A stretch of 64,000 nucleotides of DNA from Paragyromitra xinjiangensis (taxonomy: Eukaryota > Ascomycota > Pezizomycetes > Pezizales > Discinaceae): contig JBCAMK010000019.1 in the NCBI GenBank assembly GCA_038503065.1, positions 496,001 through 560,000 of the forward strand, in the 5' to 3' direction. Positions 36,921 through 47,277 of this stretch are shown piece after piece. Numbering within the stretch: the stretch's first letter is position 1; every line of letters starts with the position of its first letter. The position numbers were made by a program, and so were the translations under genes. The notes beneath the pieces were generated by a model. It did no database searches and was not told where the DNA came from. It was given only the letters and a program-made list of their open reading frames with translations.

Positions 36921-38107
36921 ACGGGAGTATAGCATTGTGGGTATTGGATGGAGTTTGGTCTTGTGGATTTGACATTGGGGTTTTTGAGCGTGTTTTGCTT
37001 TCCTTGAGTTTGATCGGAGGTTGGCGTTTTTTGTGTTTGGTTTGAGTATCATTTTTGATGAACTGCTCATGACTAGGTTCTCTTTTTGATGACTAGGATT
37101 TGAAATGGTTAACTATGAATTTGTGTCCCTAATTCTTTTGAAATTGAATATTTATGTATTAGATAGATTTTATCTTACCCTTAGAGCGATAATTTGAGGG
37201 TAATGATGATAAGTTCATTAAGTACATCCAACCAATTTGAGGGTATTTATGTAGGTGGCGGAAGATAGTGCCATAACGCAGGTTATTGAATATGTTTGGT
37301 TTGTTTATCTGTCTATCAACATACTTAATCTACTAGAGTAAGCAGGAAAACATCGGTGGGCTCTGTATTTGCATCCCGAGTGATATTCTATGACCGACAC
37401 AAACTTAAACAGCCTTGCGGACGAGTATTAACGGAGAGTCGCATTGAAATGCAGATACATTGGGATCAATCTATTTAACATACAAATGCTGTATCGATTA
37501 AAGTACATGGAATATCTAAATACTAAGTCGGTTTATTTTAGAACAGCTCATGGGAATTTGGCTCAGCGCTTTACATTTGATTCAATGCATGTATGGACTT
37601 GTCTCGTGCCCACAAAGTTTATGTACTTAAATTTATCGGCTAGTACTACATATTCCCCGCCCATCCCCCCTAAAGCACGCAGCGCGGAGGTTGTAGAATT
37701 TCAACCTAAATAATATATTTTCTAAGCATATAATTTCTGAAGACACAAGACAAAAAAGATAAATGTAGCGCGTGTATGGTAGATTTCCAAAAGGTATTAG
37801 GAGATACTGAATATTCATTAAAGGTAAGGGAAAAAAACAAAACAAAATAAGAGGTAAAGAAGGGACGGTATCTCCACCAATTTCTTAAATTTTTTTTTAG
37901 ATAAAGCCACTCGGCCATACTCCGAATCGCCGCAATTTATCTTCATGCACCTTAATATACCTAAAGGAACACCACTAGCGACCAGTTTGGCGGGACAGCA
38001 CACGAGCTATGTTTATCGCATTAAAATTCTCGGCGTCCCGCCATATTGGCTGTGGAATTGTCTGATTGGGGAACACAACACCAATCAGAATCACAGAAAC
38101 CAGATAG
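36921..38107. other. gene-free region
   Basis: AT-rich spacer between the GT8-like gene and family gene 2, which are transcribed toward each other. The first 150 bases are G/T-rich on the plus strand and are probably the GT8 3' untranslated region. I see no coding frame or repeat. Confidence 0.5.
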
Positions 38108-38662
38108 TCACATCCCGACCATTAAAAGATCAGACTCACCCTGCGAAGCCCCACACCCAGGTCTTCTAGGTCTTCGAGCACCCCCCTGTTCATTTCTCGT
38201 AATTCTTTTTGGCGGGGGGAGAGGCGGAACATAACCAGGTGTGGCACGACCTTCCGCGACGGCAACTCTGGCAAATAGAACATTAGGATCGTCGACTGGA
38301 TTTACGGTGACAAAGTTGCGAAGACTATAGCTGAGATCTTCCGGAGGCAAGCTCGCATGAAATAAGGATTGCCTCGGGCCGATTTCACGGGTAGGGTTGA
38401 GATTGTCCGTGATTGGTGTAGCTCGTGTGAGCTCAAACCTAGCCAAAGGTATGTCTGTGACAGCTCGCTCGGCAACGGGGTCTGCGTTCCTTATGGATCT
38501 TCGTTTATGTGTGTAGTCTTCTTTTTCTAAACCTTTTCTACACAGCCACTTGTCTGCGCAGGACTGTTCGAGCTGAGACCTCGTTCCATCGGGATGGGTT
38601 GTGGCTGATAGGGGGGTAGTGGTTGAGCTGGTGGGGGATCTGTCGCTTTGGGAAAGCATCAT
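38108..38662 (-). CDS. unknown-family protein, copy 2 of 3
   Basis: A 184-residue minus-strand frame starting with Met-Met at 38662. After a ~30-residue Ser/Thr-rich leader it carries block A (C.DKWLCRKGLEKEDYTHKR, AERAVTDIPLARFEL). A 35-residue linker follows, then block B (PEDLSYSLRNFVTVNPVDDP, NVLFARVAVAEGRA, GYVPPLP). It has the closest match to a consensus of the three copies in block B. The C-terminus differs: the frame runs through the conserved GGGGCTTCG motif, where copies 1 and 3 have already stopped, and ends 28 bases into what looks like an intron (GTGAGT donor directly after the motif). A spliced C-terminus or untranslated end is therefore possible. A TATA-like TATATAAA lies 237 bases upstream. 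No known domain. Confidence 0.65.
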   Translation of the reverse strand: MMLSQSDRSPTSSTTTPLSATTHPDGTRSQLEQSCADKWLCRKGLEKEDYTHKRRSIRNADPVAERAVTDIPLARFELTRATPITDNLNPTREIGPRQSLFHASLPPEDLSYSLRNFVTVNPVDDPNVLFARVAVAEGRATPGYVPPLPPPKRITRNEQGGARRPRRPGCGASQGESDLLMVGM

Positions 38663-38898
38663 TTCTTCACGTGGATGCGTATAGTGATGATGGTGTTCGG
38701 TGTTGACGCGATTCTTTTGGCCGGCTGAGAAACTAACTTTGTAGATAATGAATGAAAGATGTTTTTGTTTCCTTAGAAACCTGTAGTCGACAGTCTTAAA
38801 ACGCGAAAAATTGGTAATGAGGTTGGTATTTATGTGCGTGTCGCCGAATTTGATTTTTGGTTTATGCTTTATTCTTCTCCCCTCGAGTGCTTCGTCAG

Positions 38899-38906
38899 TT
38901 TATATA
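38899..38906 (-). promoter_or_regulatory. TATA-like element upstream of family gene 2
   Basis: TATATAAA on the minus strand, 237 bases before the start codon of family gene 2. It is less similar to the GTATAAATACT element of copies 1 and 3 than those are to each other. Confidence 0.35.
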
Positions 38907-40691
38907 TTGATTATTTTTTCTCAGTGGCCCGCCAGGGTGCCTTGAGCCTTATTAAGGCTCTTCCACGGGGGAAAGGGCATTTTTGCACTCCTCTTCCGAC
39001 CAATCACTCCTATAGATAACCATTAGATCCAAACAATAACAGTCATTGAGGAACCTGAAGGCAGAATTCACTGGGCGAGGCTAACAGGCTCTTCGAATTC
39101 AAGGCTGTCGATAATGTATAGTATACGTATGCAATCGCCTTGTCTACGAGGAGCCTTCTAGAGATAACTAAAGCGTACCTTAAACCGATCGTGGTCCTAT
39201 CTCATAGGGTCTGGTAGCGCTGGGTACTACCTAGATGGTGTTTTGGAGAGAAATTAAAACCCCCACCCCTGCAATGACCGAGAAGCTGTAAAAATCCATG
39301 ATATCCGGAATGTTGGTAGGTGGCTTTTAATTTGAGGAATCCATTTTTATCTTCAGAGGATGTAACAACCATCTACTGTTTTTTCTTTCTAGGTTGCCGT
39401 AGTCAGGGCAAAGCTTGATGATAGTCGCAGGTACGCGTAAATTTAAAATTTAAAGCGATATGCTGTGCCGGAACCAAGCGAAATTTTTTTTGAATTGCAC
39501 GCTAGCTGTGGTTATGCGATCTGCTAGTAAGATGGGGTGTCTCTTAGCGGTTACAACCTTCAAGGTTCGAAAAACTTCTTTTGGGAACTGGCCAGGGTAT
39601 GATGTGATCCAGACTCGCGGATTGGATCTGTAGCCTTGTTTGACATGAATGAAACGGGGAGAACGGTGAGACCGAGGCTGAATGACCGAAACGTCATCAA
39701 AGACGTCCCCGATGCACTATCTAGATGGTTCCGAGGAGTTGTAGTTTTTTTGCTTCAAGAAGTTTGATGTCAGCTTATAGTTGAACGTTGGTGATGTGTC
39801 GTCCTGAAAAAGATAAGCGTGCTCTATTAACGTTCGCTAAACATTCATTGCTCTCGAAATTCCCCGAACTGCGTGTGATGTTTGAAGCCTTGCATGGCTA
39901 ATCGTAGGCGTGATATCGATCGAGCTAGACGCAATCTACCCTTTAGGTAGCTATCCTTAGATGCTGAGTTCTGTATGGGGCTCTATAGAATAAGTCCTCA
40001 AAGTGGTGAATTTGGTGTTCGTGTGACGCTGGAATGTATGTTATGGCGATGGTAAAATTTGTATACCGGGCGGTCCCGATGTGATGCACTTGTGGCAAAG
40101 TTCCAGAGGGAGCTGAAAAAGCCCTTCCGGATGTGGTGTTGACGTCAAGACCACGGTAGTTGAAATAAGTCGAGGCAGTCACGGGAATGTTTGTGTGCTG
40201 TTGTGGCTTGGAATGCGCGTACCGCATATCTACTCTAAATAAACGAGCGCCTATCAAACGACTGCCGCGTAAGATATTTTGCCACTCGGCCGGGTCCGGT
40301 TTGAGTATTAAAATCTTCAGCTTCCAAGATATACAAATTTGCCCGTTGACAACATTTGCTGATTAGAAATGATCCGGAAGCTTTAGATAGTAATTGTGTA
40401 TGAATGATTGCGGAAAAGTTTTTCGCAATGACTCCGTGATAGTTGTACTTCTAGGGTTAGGGGTTTCCGCCGGACGATTTTGAAATGTCGGCATCGGCTT
40501 AACCGGCAAGGCCAAGATCTAAATGGTGCGCAGCCAAAAAGGATTGGGGTCGGTGCCGATAGAATAGGGTACTCGTATCCGAACGACGTTTCGGACTGAA
40601 CTAGGTCCGCATGAAGGTGCATACCAGTAGACCAGAGAATATTGGCGAGAAGCCAATTTAGCAGCCGCTATAGAGGCTTATGTGATCCACA

Positions 40692-40864
40692 TACCGTAGG
40701 GACGCGAGAGAACAGCTCGGGCGGATGTTCGAATGCTGGTCAGAGTGGCGCCAGCAAAAATTGCCCGTTTCTATTTGTGCCAAACTCCTGATTGGCCAAA
40801 ATTAGTCAAAAATCGACCAGCATTCGAACATCCGCCCGAGCTGTTCTCTCGCGTCCCTACGGTA
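40692..40864. repeat. perfect 50-bp inverted repeat with 73-bp loop
   Basis: Bases 40692-40741 (starting TACCGTAGGGACGCGAGAGA) are the exact reverse complement of 40815-40864. The arms stay perfect for all 50 positions and fail at once on both sides. The 73-base loop (40742-40814) contains CAGCAAAAATTGCCCG and GATTGGCCAAAA and has no coding content. Perfect arms in otherwise decayed surroundings imply a recent origin or active maintenance. A transcript across it would form a 50-bp stem with a 73-nt loop. Confidence 0.9.
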
Positions 40865-42819
40865 GCCAGAATCGAGACTCAAAACCATGTATGGAGGGTC
40901 CAAAATCTCCTAAGATTTGACTTCGTTGCTAATAGCATTTCTACTGGTTTACCGCTCCGTTCGCTACTCGACGCCCTCTTCCCGGCTAGCTGATTTCTAC
41001 TATTTTTAACTTTTTTTACTAGTATGCAGACCCAGTTCAGCCCGGAAACGTCATTCAAACACGAGTAGTTAGTAGGACCCGAGAAGCCGTGGCTGAACGC
41101 ATAGAAAGCCGGATAGTGTTTGTAGCACATGTAAACTTACCAAGCAAGGCAACCCCAATCGATCGTGGTCAGCATCGTATCTGTCTAGCCAGATAAACTT
41201 TGACAGGCCGACGGTCTAATCTTGTCGATAAACCCCGCGCTCCAGATATACCTGAGAATTTATTGGATGCCTTGGCGTTGCATCGCATACCTATTTTGTG
41301 TTGCCCTAGGAAAAATAGAAATATAGCATGTGATACATTTACTGCCCACAGCTGAAGTTCTGGAAGCCGGCGGTGCGAATCGCTGGAGCCTCAAAATTCC
41401 AAAGCGGGTAGGAAGAACCGGAAGATGCAGGACTGATTAATTTTATAGCAAGGATTGGTACCAATAAGTTTCCAGGGAATGACAGCCTTGCCGTTCATCC
41501 GAGCCTCCACATTTAAAGCTTTAAAGTAGATAAGTAGCCGCTCTTGTGGTACAGTAAGACGTCAACTCCCAGCGATCATGAAGTGATACAAGATGGCCAA
41601 CGTGCTATTTTTTCGAGGGTGTGGCCGTGTTGTATGTGCCTCGCCACAAACCAGGGTACCGAATTTTCGGGTCTTGGTAAGTGGAATGAATAGGCGATGA
41701 AAATTAGGAGGGTCTAAGCCGGCGGAATCGAAAGCCCGGAAGCGAAATCCGTGGAGTAGATCTGGGAAGGTTAAGGGTCTATTCTTAAAAATAAGAGATG
41801 TCGGATTGAAGATCAGGCCCAAAATATATAACGGTGAGATAAGCCAATCTAAACTCTCCGAACTGCCGAAAGAAGAGTCATTGTGTGTTGTCATCCCGTA
41901 AACGGTTTTCTAGTCGCTTAAAGCTTCTAGCGTGCAGTTTGTCATGTGGAGATTATTCGGTGTTTGGTGTTGGCGGGTGGTCTTGATCTTGTGCTGATCG
42001 GGTACCTACCCTATCTAGAGCGAATAAAAGTTCATTGCGAAACCATTGTGTAGATCGTCACGAGACAATTACCGGAATTCCACCGGTTTTCTGCACATAA
42101 TCGAGCTTCTTCGAAGCCGAGTGAAATTTCATGATGATAGTTTCAAAACATGACACGGGACCCTGACCGAAACCCATTCCGCAATCATTCAAAGTAGAAT
42201 AAATTTCTATTTCAACCTAATTGGCACGTCAAGTAAGTAACTCTCACCTCAGCTCTTTACTGTTCCCCGCATTGACTTGCTGTTTCCTCGTCGTCCACTG
42301 TTTACTGTTACCTATCACCCCACCGCAGCTCAACTTGTCTTGTCCGGCAAATCATACCATAGGCAAGCAACCAAATCAAATATAAGCGTCGATACTAACC
42401 TTCTGCCTATTGACTATCTCAGCACAGCGGAGATAGGCTAGTCGTGGAAAAAAAAAGAAAAGAAAAAAACAATAGCCAGCTTAGAGACAACAAAAAGAAC
42501 TACCCTCCGTGCCAAGCCCATTGAACGCCAGCAAAGAGATTTAGAAATACTGGAATCCTGTCGTTATCTATCATCAATTTTGCAAAAAAATCTTAGAGAG
42601 CTGAAAAAAAGAGTAAAAAAGGAAATGAACCGAAAAAGCACAGGAACAGGGCCATTTGACAAACCGCATTGAATGAAACCAAACCAAACCAAGTGAAAAG
42701 CATCCCGCATTCCCACATGAAATGATATAATGTTGGCACCACTAGCCCGACCTCGTATCCCCCGTGTCCCCACCCCCCGTATCCAAGCACACTTTCAATG
42801 TTTCATCTCAGCTACTCTC

Positions 42820-43890
42820 TCACGACTGAGGCAGCAACTTCACATCTCCCTTCCCATTCTCGATCCACTTCGGATCAATCAACTTCTCGCGGTCGTTATA
42901 CAAATGCTTATACGCATTTCGAATAGTCCCATCGCTAACGCCCGCAACCATCGAAATCTCCTTCGCCGTCTTCCCCTGCTTCATCAAGTAGCTAACCATA
43001 TAGATGCAAGCAGCCGCGCTCGAAATCGGGGACCGTCCAGCGAGTGTTCCCAGGTTAGCTGCTCGACTAGCCAGCTCTTGACTGATGGTCGTGCAGCTCT
43101 GTCCCAAATTGAGGTTATTGCAGAAACGGATCATGAGGTCATGAGCTTTAGTCGAGGAAGTCGTTTTGTACTGCTGTGAGTCATCGACTACCCCACCAGA
43201 CTTGGTAAGGGCTTCCATCTTCTTTGAGTCCTGAGCGGCAAAGAACTTCTCGAGGGCTTTGAAGACCCGTCCAATCTCTTTCTTCGGTACTTTCGTCAAT
43301 GCGAATATCTCCCTAAATGTCCTCGGCACGCTGCATTGTCTGCATGCAATGAAGATGCACCCTGCGATGATCGCCTCCTGCGGCTTCCCTTTAAACGCCT
43401 TATTGTCGTCCACGATCTTGAACAGTTGCTTCGCCGCATCGCTTACAACCTTCTGAATATTGATACTATCACAGAACGCGCCAATTTCCTTATACGCAGC
43501 CAGAAGTCCTTTAGTGCTCTTGTCATGGGTGCTCTTATTCTGGGCACGATGTAGCTCGCGTCCAGCACCACCAGGGACGTATGCGATGGTGGTTTCGAGC
43601 TGGGCTCCGTTGAGGAAGGGGTTGGCAGCATCACCAACACGAGATGGGTCATCGCCACCTTGATCATCGTTGGAGAATGTACGCCATTCAGACCGTGTAT
43701 CGACTATACGGTCGCCAAGTACTAGCCCGCAGTCGCCACAGACCATGTCACCGCTGGAAAACTCCTCTATGAGGTTGGCGGGAGTTTCACGGCAGTCAGG
43801 ACAGATCATAGCGATATTGTGGTTTGCAGACCATGGCTGTGGGGGCGGAGGTTGGTCGGCGGCGGGGGGAGGAAGGGCGCCATCGATCAT
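42820..43890 (-). CDS. SUA7: transcription initiation factor TFIIB
   Basis: The general factor that bridges TBP-DNA and RNA polymerase II and helps set the start site. A single uninterrupted frame of 356 residues runs from the ATG at 43890, close to yeast Sua7 (345). A Pro-rich N-terminal extension of about 25 residues precedes the zinc ribbon, with Cys at 30, 33, 51 and 54 (CPDC..CGDC). The B-reader/linker follows (RSEWRTFSND), then two cyclin repeats. The first carries SDAAKQLFKIV and IIAGCIFIACRQ; the second carries AHDLMIRFCNNLNLGQSC and SPISSAAACIYM, and it ends at GVSDGTIRNAYKHLY. It is divergently transcribed from BXI1 with 682 bases between the start codons. Confidence 0.95.
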   Translation of the reverse strand: MIDGALPPPAADQPPPPQPWSANHNIAMICPDCRETPANLIEEFSSGDMVCGDCGLVLGDRIVDTRSEWRTFSNDDQGGDDPSRVGDAANPFLNGAQLETTIAYVPGGAGRELHRAQNKSTHDKSTKGLLAAYKEIGAFCDSINIQKVVSDAAKQLFKIVDDNKAFKGKPQEAIIAGCIFIACRQCSVPRTFREIFALTKVPKKEIGRVFKALEKFFAAQDSKKMEALTKSGGVVDDSQQYKTTSSTKAHDLMIRFCNNLNLGQSCTTISQELASRAANLGTLAGRSPISSAAACIYMVSYLMKQGKTAKEISMVAGVSDGTIRNAYKHLYNDREKLIDPKWIENGKGDVKLLPQS

Positions 43891-44572
43891 TATTTTGAGG
43901 ATGGAGATGGTTTTTGGGTTCGGTAGGGACTGGAGAGCAGAACTAGGATGTCTGCAGTTGAAGTAAGATGTCGAAGGAGTCTGCTGATAGCGGAAATGGA
44001 AGTTGTTAGGATGTTGCTGAAGTCGTGATGGTGATGTTGGATGATGGTGTCGTGGGGGAAGGTGTCAGAGTTGTGTGCGTTGGTGCGAAGTCAAGTTACC
44101 CTGCTTTGATAACCTGCCTTGTGGCTAGTAGAGATTGTCCAGGCTGGTAACCTCTAAGAGACAAGGAGGAAATACGGGTGTAACAAAGTATTCTAAAGCT
44201 TCGCTGGCATCCCAAAGTCTTAAATAATAACCTCTGAGTTCTAGAGATGTCTGTTAGTTTCCAGAGGATCGTTGTTCTCGTGGAACTCTCGTTTCACCAC
44301 CAAAAAGAGGGGATGTCGTCTGGGGCAGAATGTTACCCTCCTTTTATCATATAGCCCTAGCCCTATGACTAATGCATGTGTTGCGCCACATGGCGTCTCA
44401 TCTCGTGATTCTCCAATTAGGCAGCTCATCGCTAACGTCATCGCTACTGGGCGCTTCTGTCGTCTTCTGAACCTCAACCTCCCACATCAGCCCCAGGCAT
44501 CGCTATCAGAACTCCCTCACTTCTTCTTCTCAGTCTTCGTCGCTTCAACTTCTCACCCAGCAAACGAACACC
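43891..44572. promoter_or_regulatory. divergent SUA7/BXI1 promoter region
   Basis: 682 bases separate the start codons of minus-strand TFIIB and plus-strand BXI1, so both promoters must lie here. The ~150 bases before BXI1 are pyrimidine-rich (CTTCTTCTTCTCAGTCTTC near 44515-44540), and the ATG has a CACC context. I see no convincing TATA box. A plus-strand open frame of ~100 codons across 44272-44580 is leader sequence, not a gene. Confidence 0.6.
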
Positions 44573-45479
44573 ATGGCTGATCTACGTGGGCCCCAGCAGT
44601 CAGCTTACGATCCCGAGCGTTACCCACACCCACCCCCAGCCTACGGAGGTGATTCCTCCCCGCTCCTTGGCTCCCCTCGTACCAGCGAGGATAATGTGAG
44701 TTCTCTAGACTTATGCTCGAGTGTGCAAAATTAATCTCCCACAGGTTCCGGACGACTTTAAGTACTCGACTTCTGTCGCAGAAGCCACCATCGACATCCG
44801 CCACGCCTTCGTGCGCAAGGTTTACTCTATCCTCACAGTCCAACTCATCGCCACTGCTATCTTCTCATCCATCTCCTTCTTCAATGAATCCTTCAAGACA
44901 TGGATTCAGTCCAACACATGGATGCTCTTCGTAGCGATGATCAGCTCGTTCGGCCTACTGCTCGCTACTTTCTGGAAACGGAAGTCCTACCCGACGAACT
45001 TGATCTTTCTTTCTGGCTTCACCCTTGTTGAGGCATACACCATCGCTGTTGTCACCTCTTTCTACGACTCTAGGATTGTTCTCGAGGCTGTGATCATCAC
45101 AGGAGCTCTCTTTGCGGGACTAACCTTGTTTGCTTTCCAGACAAAATATGATTTTTCGTCGTGGTACAGCTACCTCTATGGCACACTGTGGTTCCTCATC
45201 CTGTTTGGGTTTGTGGCAATGTTCTTCCCACATAACGGATGGGTCGAGCTGGCATACTCTGGAGTAGCAGCATTGCTATTCAGCGCGTATGTCTTGGTTG
45301 ATACACAGTTGATTCTGAGAAGAGTACATGTAGACGAGGAGATTGCAGCAGCTATTTCCCTGTACTTGGATATTATCAACTTGTTCTTAGCGTATGTTTA
45401 TTCCCTTCTAACGATAGGAATATGGGCTAATGGTTGGTGTAGCATCTTGAGGATCTTGAATTCTTCCAGTGATAGCTAG
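44573..45479 (+). CDS. BXI1: Bax inhibitor-1/LFG family membrane protein
   Basis: A seven-span membrane protein of the TMBIM/Lifeguard family (yeast Bxi1/Ybh3), acting at ER, vacuole or mitochondrial membranes in calcium balance and cell-death control. Exons 44573..44695, 44745..45391 and 45443..45479 encode 268 residues. The introns are 49 nt (GTGAGT) and 51 nt (GTATGT). The cytosolic N-terminus is Pro/Tyr-rich (YPHPPPAYGG). It is followed by the family's IRHAFVRKVYSIL, several hydrophobic spans, and the acidic end VDTQLILRR..LYLDIINLFLA|ILRILN. The last intron is a multiple of three with no in-frame stop. If it is retained, 17 residues (VYSLLTIGIWANGW-like) are inserted in the last span without breaking the frame; conservation of FLAILRILN shows splicing gives the normal protein. 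Confidence 0.92.
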
Positions 45480-46619
45480 GTGTGGGAGAGTTGATACGAA
45501 GGGGTCAAGGATATGGATGATTTGAGAATAATTTGGATATGGAATGGCTCACCACTGTGTAAACCTATGGATCCAGCGGCGACTAGGAAAAGGGTTTTGA
45601 CACAAAAACAATCACAAAAAAAAGTGGACAAGGTCAGGGGTTGCACGATCTTTCTTTATCGGGAAACAATGAGATGGGAGTATTGGACTGGATTGGCTCT
45701 TTTCCCTTCTGTCGTTGAGTCTTTAGTTTCTCCTCGTTTTGAGTTTTGAGTTTTTGCTATGGATTCACTTGTCTGTACTTTTTTTCTCTTTGATCCGGAA
45801 TCAATATCTTTTTGCTACTGCTGTCTGTGTTCTATTCTTGGGTGCAGTGGTTGCGGGCATCTGATCCGGATTTTTAATGCTCTGTTCTGTTCTTTGCTTT
45901 TTTGGTTTAGTTTTTGAAAGGACACCACACCACTCTGCTCTTTCTTTTCACCGAGTACCGCTCTAGGGTAGGAACAAAATAGGTTACCGAGCTTTGGCCT
46001 AGTACATAGTATAATTGAGGTCGAGGCCACGCCTGTAGCAGTCCACTCACTGAAGAAAAAAGTGACCAGTGACCAGTGACTCACGAGCGTACATACCTCG
46101 GATTTACCGCGTATAATCCGAGTAGAAGTCACAATCACGTAAGCCTGAGTCTGTATTGATAATCGAGTGAGGCGTCACGACTATGACCCACAAAGCCACG
46201 CGAGCGGCTAGAAGCCCGGTTTCACAAGCCTCTTAACCAATTCAGTAAACGGTGAGGGTCTGAGGTAAGAAATGCTACCTAGATCTCTAAATCCGGTTGC
46301 TGTAGTGACTAATGTGGAGTGGGGTATAGGGCGGGGGGTATGGCTACGTGTGCTGTGTGCTATGGGCTGTGGGCTAAGTTTGCTTGCGCTTGAACTGTAT
46401 GGGGTAGGTGAGGTGTTGGGTGTTTATTGGTTGTGGGGTTGTACTGAGGTGAGGTGAGGTCAGGGGCGGGGAGCGGGTAGTGTCGATCGGGTGCGTCTTA
46501 GGGTTATGATGAGGATTTGGTTACGCGGTAGCGAGGGGTGATAGGGTGTATCATGGGTTCAAGCAGGTTTATGGGGTGAGTCCCCTATCTGTAGAACGAA
46601 GGACGAAAGAGGGAATCAT

Positions 46620-47115
46620 TACAGTAGGAGGCGAAAGTTCTGCAAATCTGCAAATAGCAACGAAAAGGATCGTCTTTTTTTTCCATCACCACATAACACA
46701 GCAACCAGGGGTATGAGCACCTGTTAACTGATCAAGAAAGTAGTGTGATACTTTGGAATATGATTCTATATTTTCTGGCCTTCTTTGAGGTAGTTTTGGG
46801 GGAGAAATTAGATGTTGTTGCCCAGAGCTTACCACCTTGGCAAGACTTGGCGCCAATTTGCAGAACTTTTGCTAGCAGCAGGTGGCTTGTCAACCATCAT
46901 GAAAAATCCCATTTTCGAGATCTTTCGACAATGGTACTAGTGAGTGTCCAAGAAGTTTGATAAACATCCTAGTCTATACCTTCTGCTATTTTAACAGAAC
47001 TTAGGGGATTTTTCCGATTGGCTTTGGTGGCTATATCACCTGTTTTTGACCTCAAAAATTGGTGTTCCATCCCCGTTGCTAAGCAAAGATTTGCAGAACT
47101 TTCGCCTCCTCTGTA
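46620..47115. mobile_element. MITE-like element with ~42-bp inverted ends
   Basis: The left end (46620-46662) and right end (47074-47115) are inverted copies. They share TACAG, then AGGAGGCGAAAGTTCTGC and AAATCT, then a short variable part and TAGCAACG, with one indel and about five mismatches. A third, partial copy (TTTGCAGAACTTTTGCTAG) sits inside at about 46857-46876 in the same direction as the right end. The ~496-bp unit has no coding frame. The layout suggests a non-autonomous DNA element, perhaps with a second copy nested in it; no target duplication is evident. Confidence 0.55.
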
Positions 47116-47248
47116 TAGTAAGGTTAGTGGAATAGTGGTTTTTTGGTAAGCAGGTTTGTGGGAGTAGATCATAAAATTAGTGTCGTGAGGTGTCTTGCCT
47201 GCTTGTTTGCTTGATTGAAAATTCAGGCACACATCCGTGCGACGCCTT

Positions 47249-47277
47249 GCTGCTGCTGCTGATGATGATGATGATGA
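47249..47277. repeat. compound trinucleotide repeat (CTG)n(ATG)n
   Basis: Four TGC/CTG units pass directly into five ATG/GAT units. It is non-coding here and a probable polymorphic microsatellite. Confidence 0.85.

Larger units (their letters stand above)
38663..42819. other. gene-free region with a perfect long hairpin
   Basis: Beyond the promoter of family gene 2 there is no recognisable gene in ~4 kb. Minus-strand frames at 39943-40257 and 41562-41894 exceed 100 codons but carry no family signature. The outstanding object is the perfect inverted repeat at 40692-40864. C/A-rich sequence from about 42730 to 42820 is probably the TFIIB 3' untranslated region. Confidence 0.5.

Noticed and set aside
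42730..43179. 149-codon plus-strand frame
   Set aside because: It is antisense to TFIIB, whose frame, zinc ribbon and cyclin repeats are unmistakable.
44272..44580. 102-codon plus-strand frame upstream of BXI1
   Set aside because: It overlaps the BXI1 leader and start codon in another frame, and its content is low-complexity.
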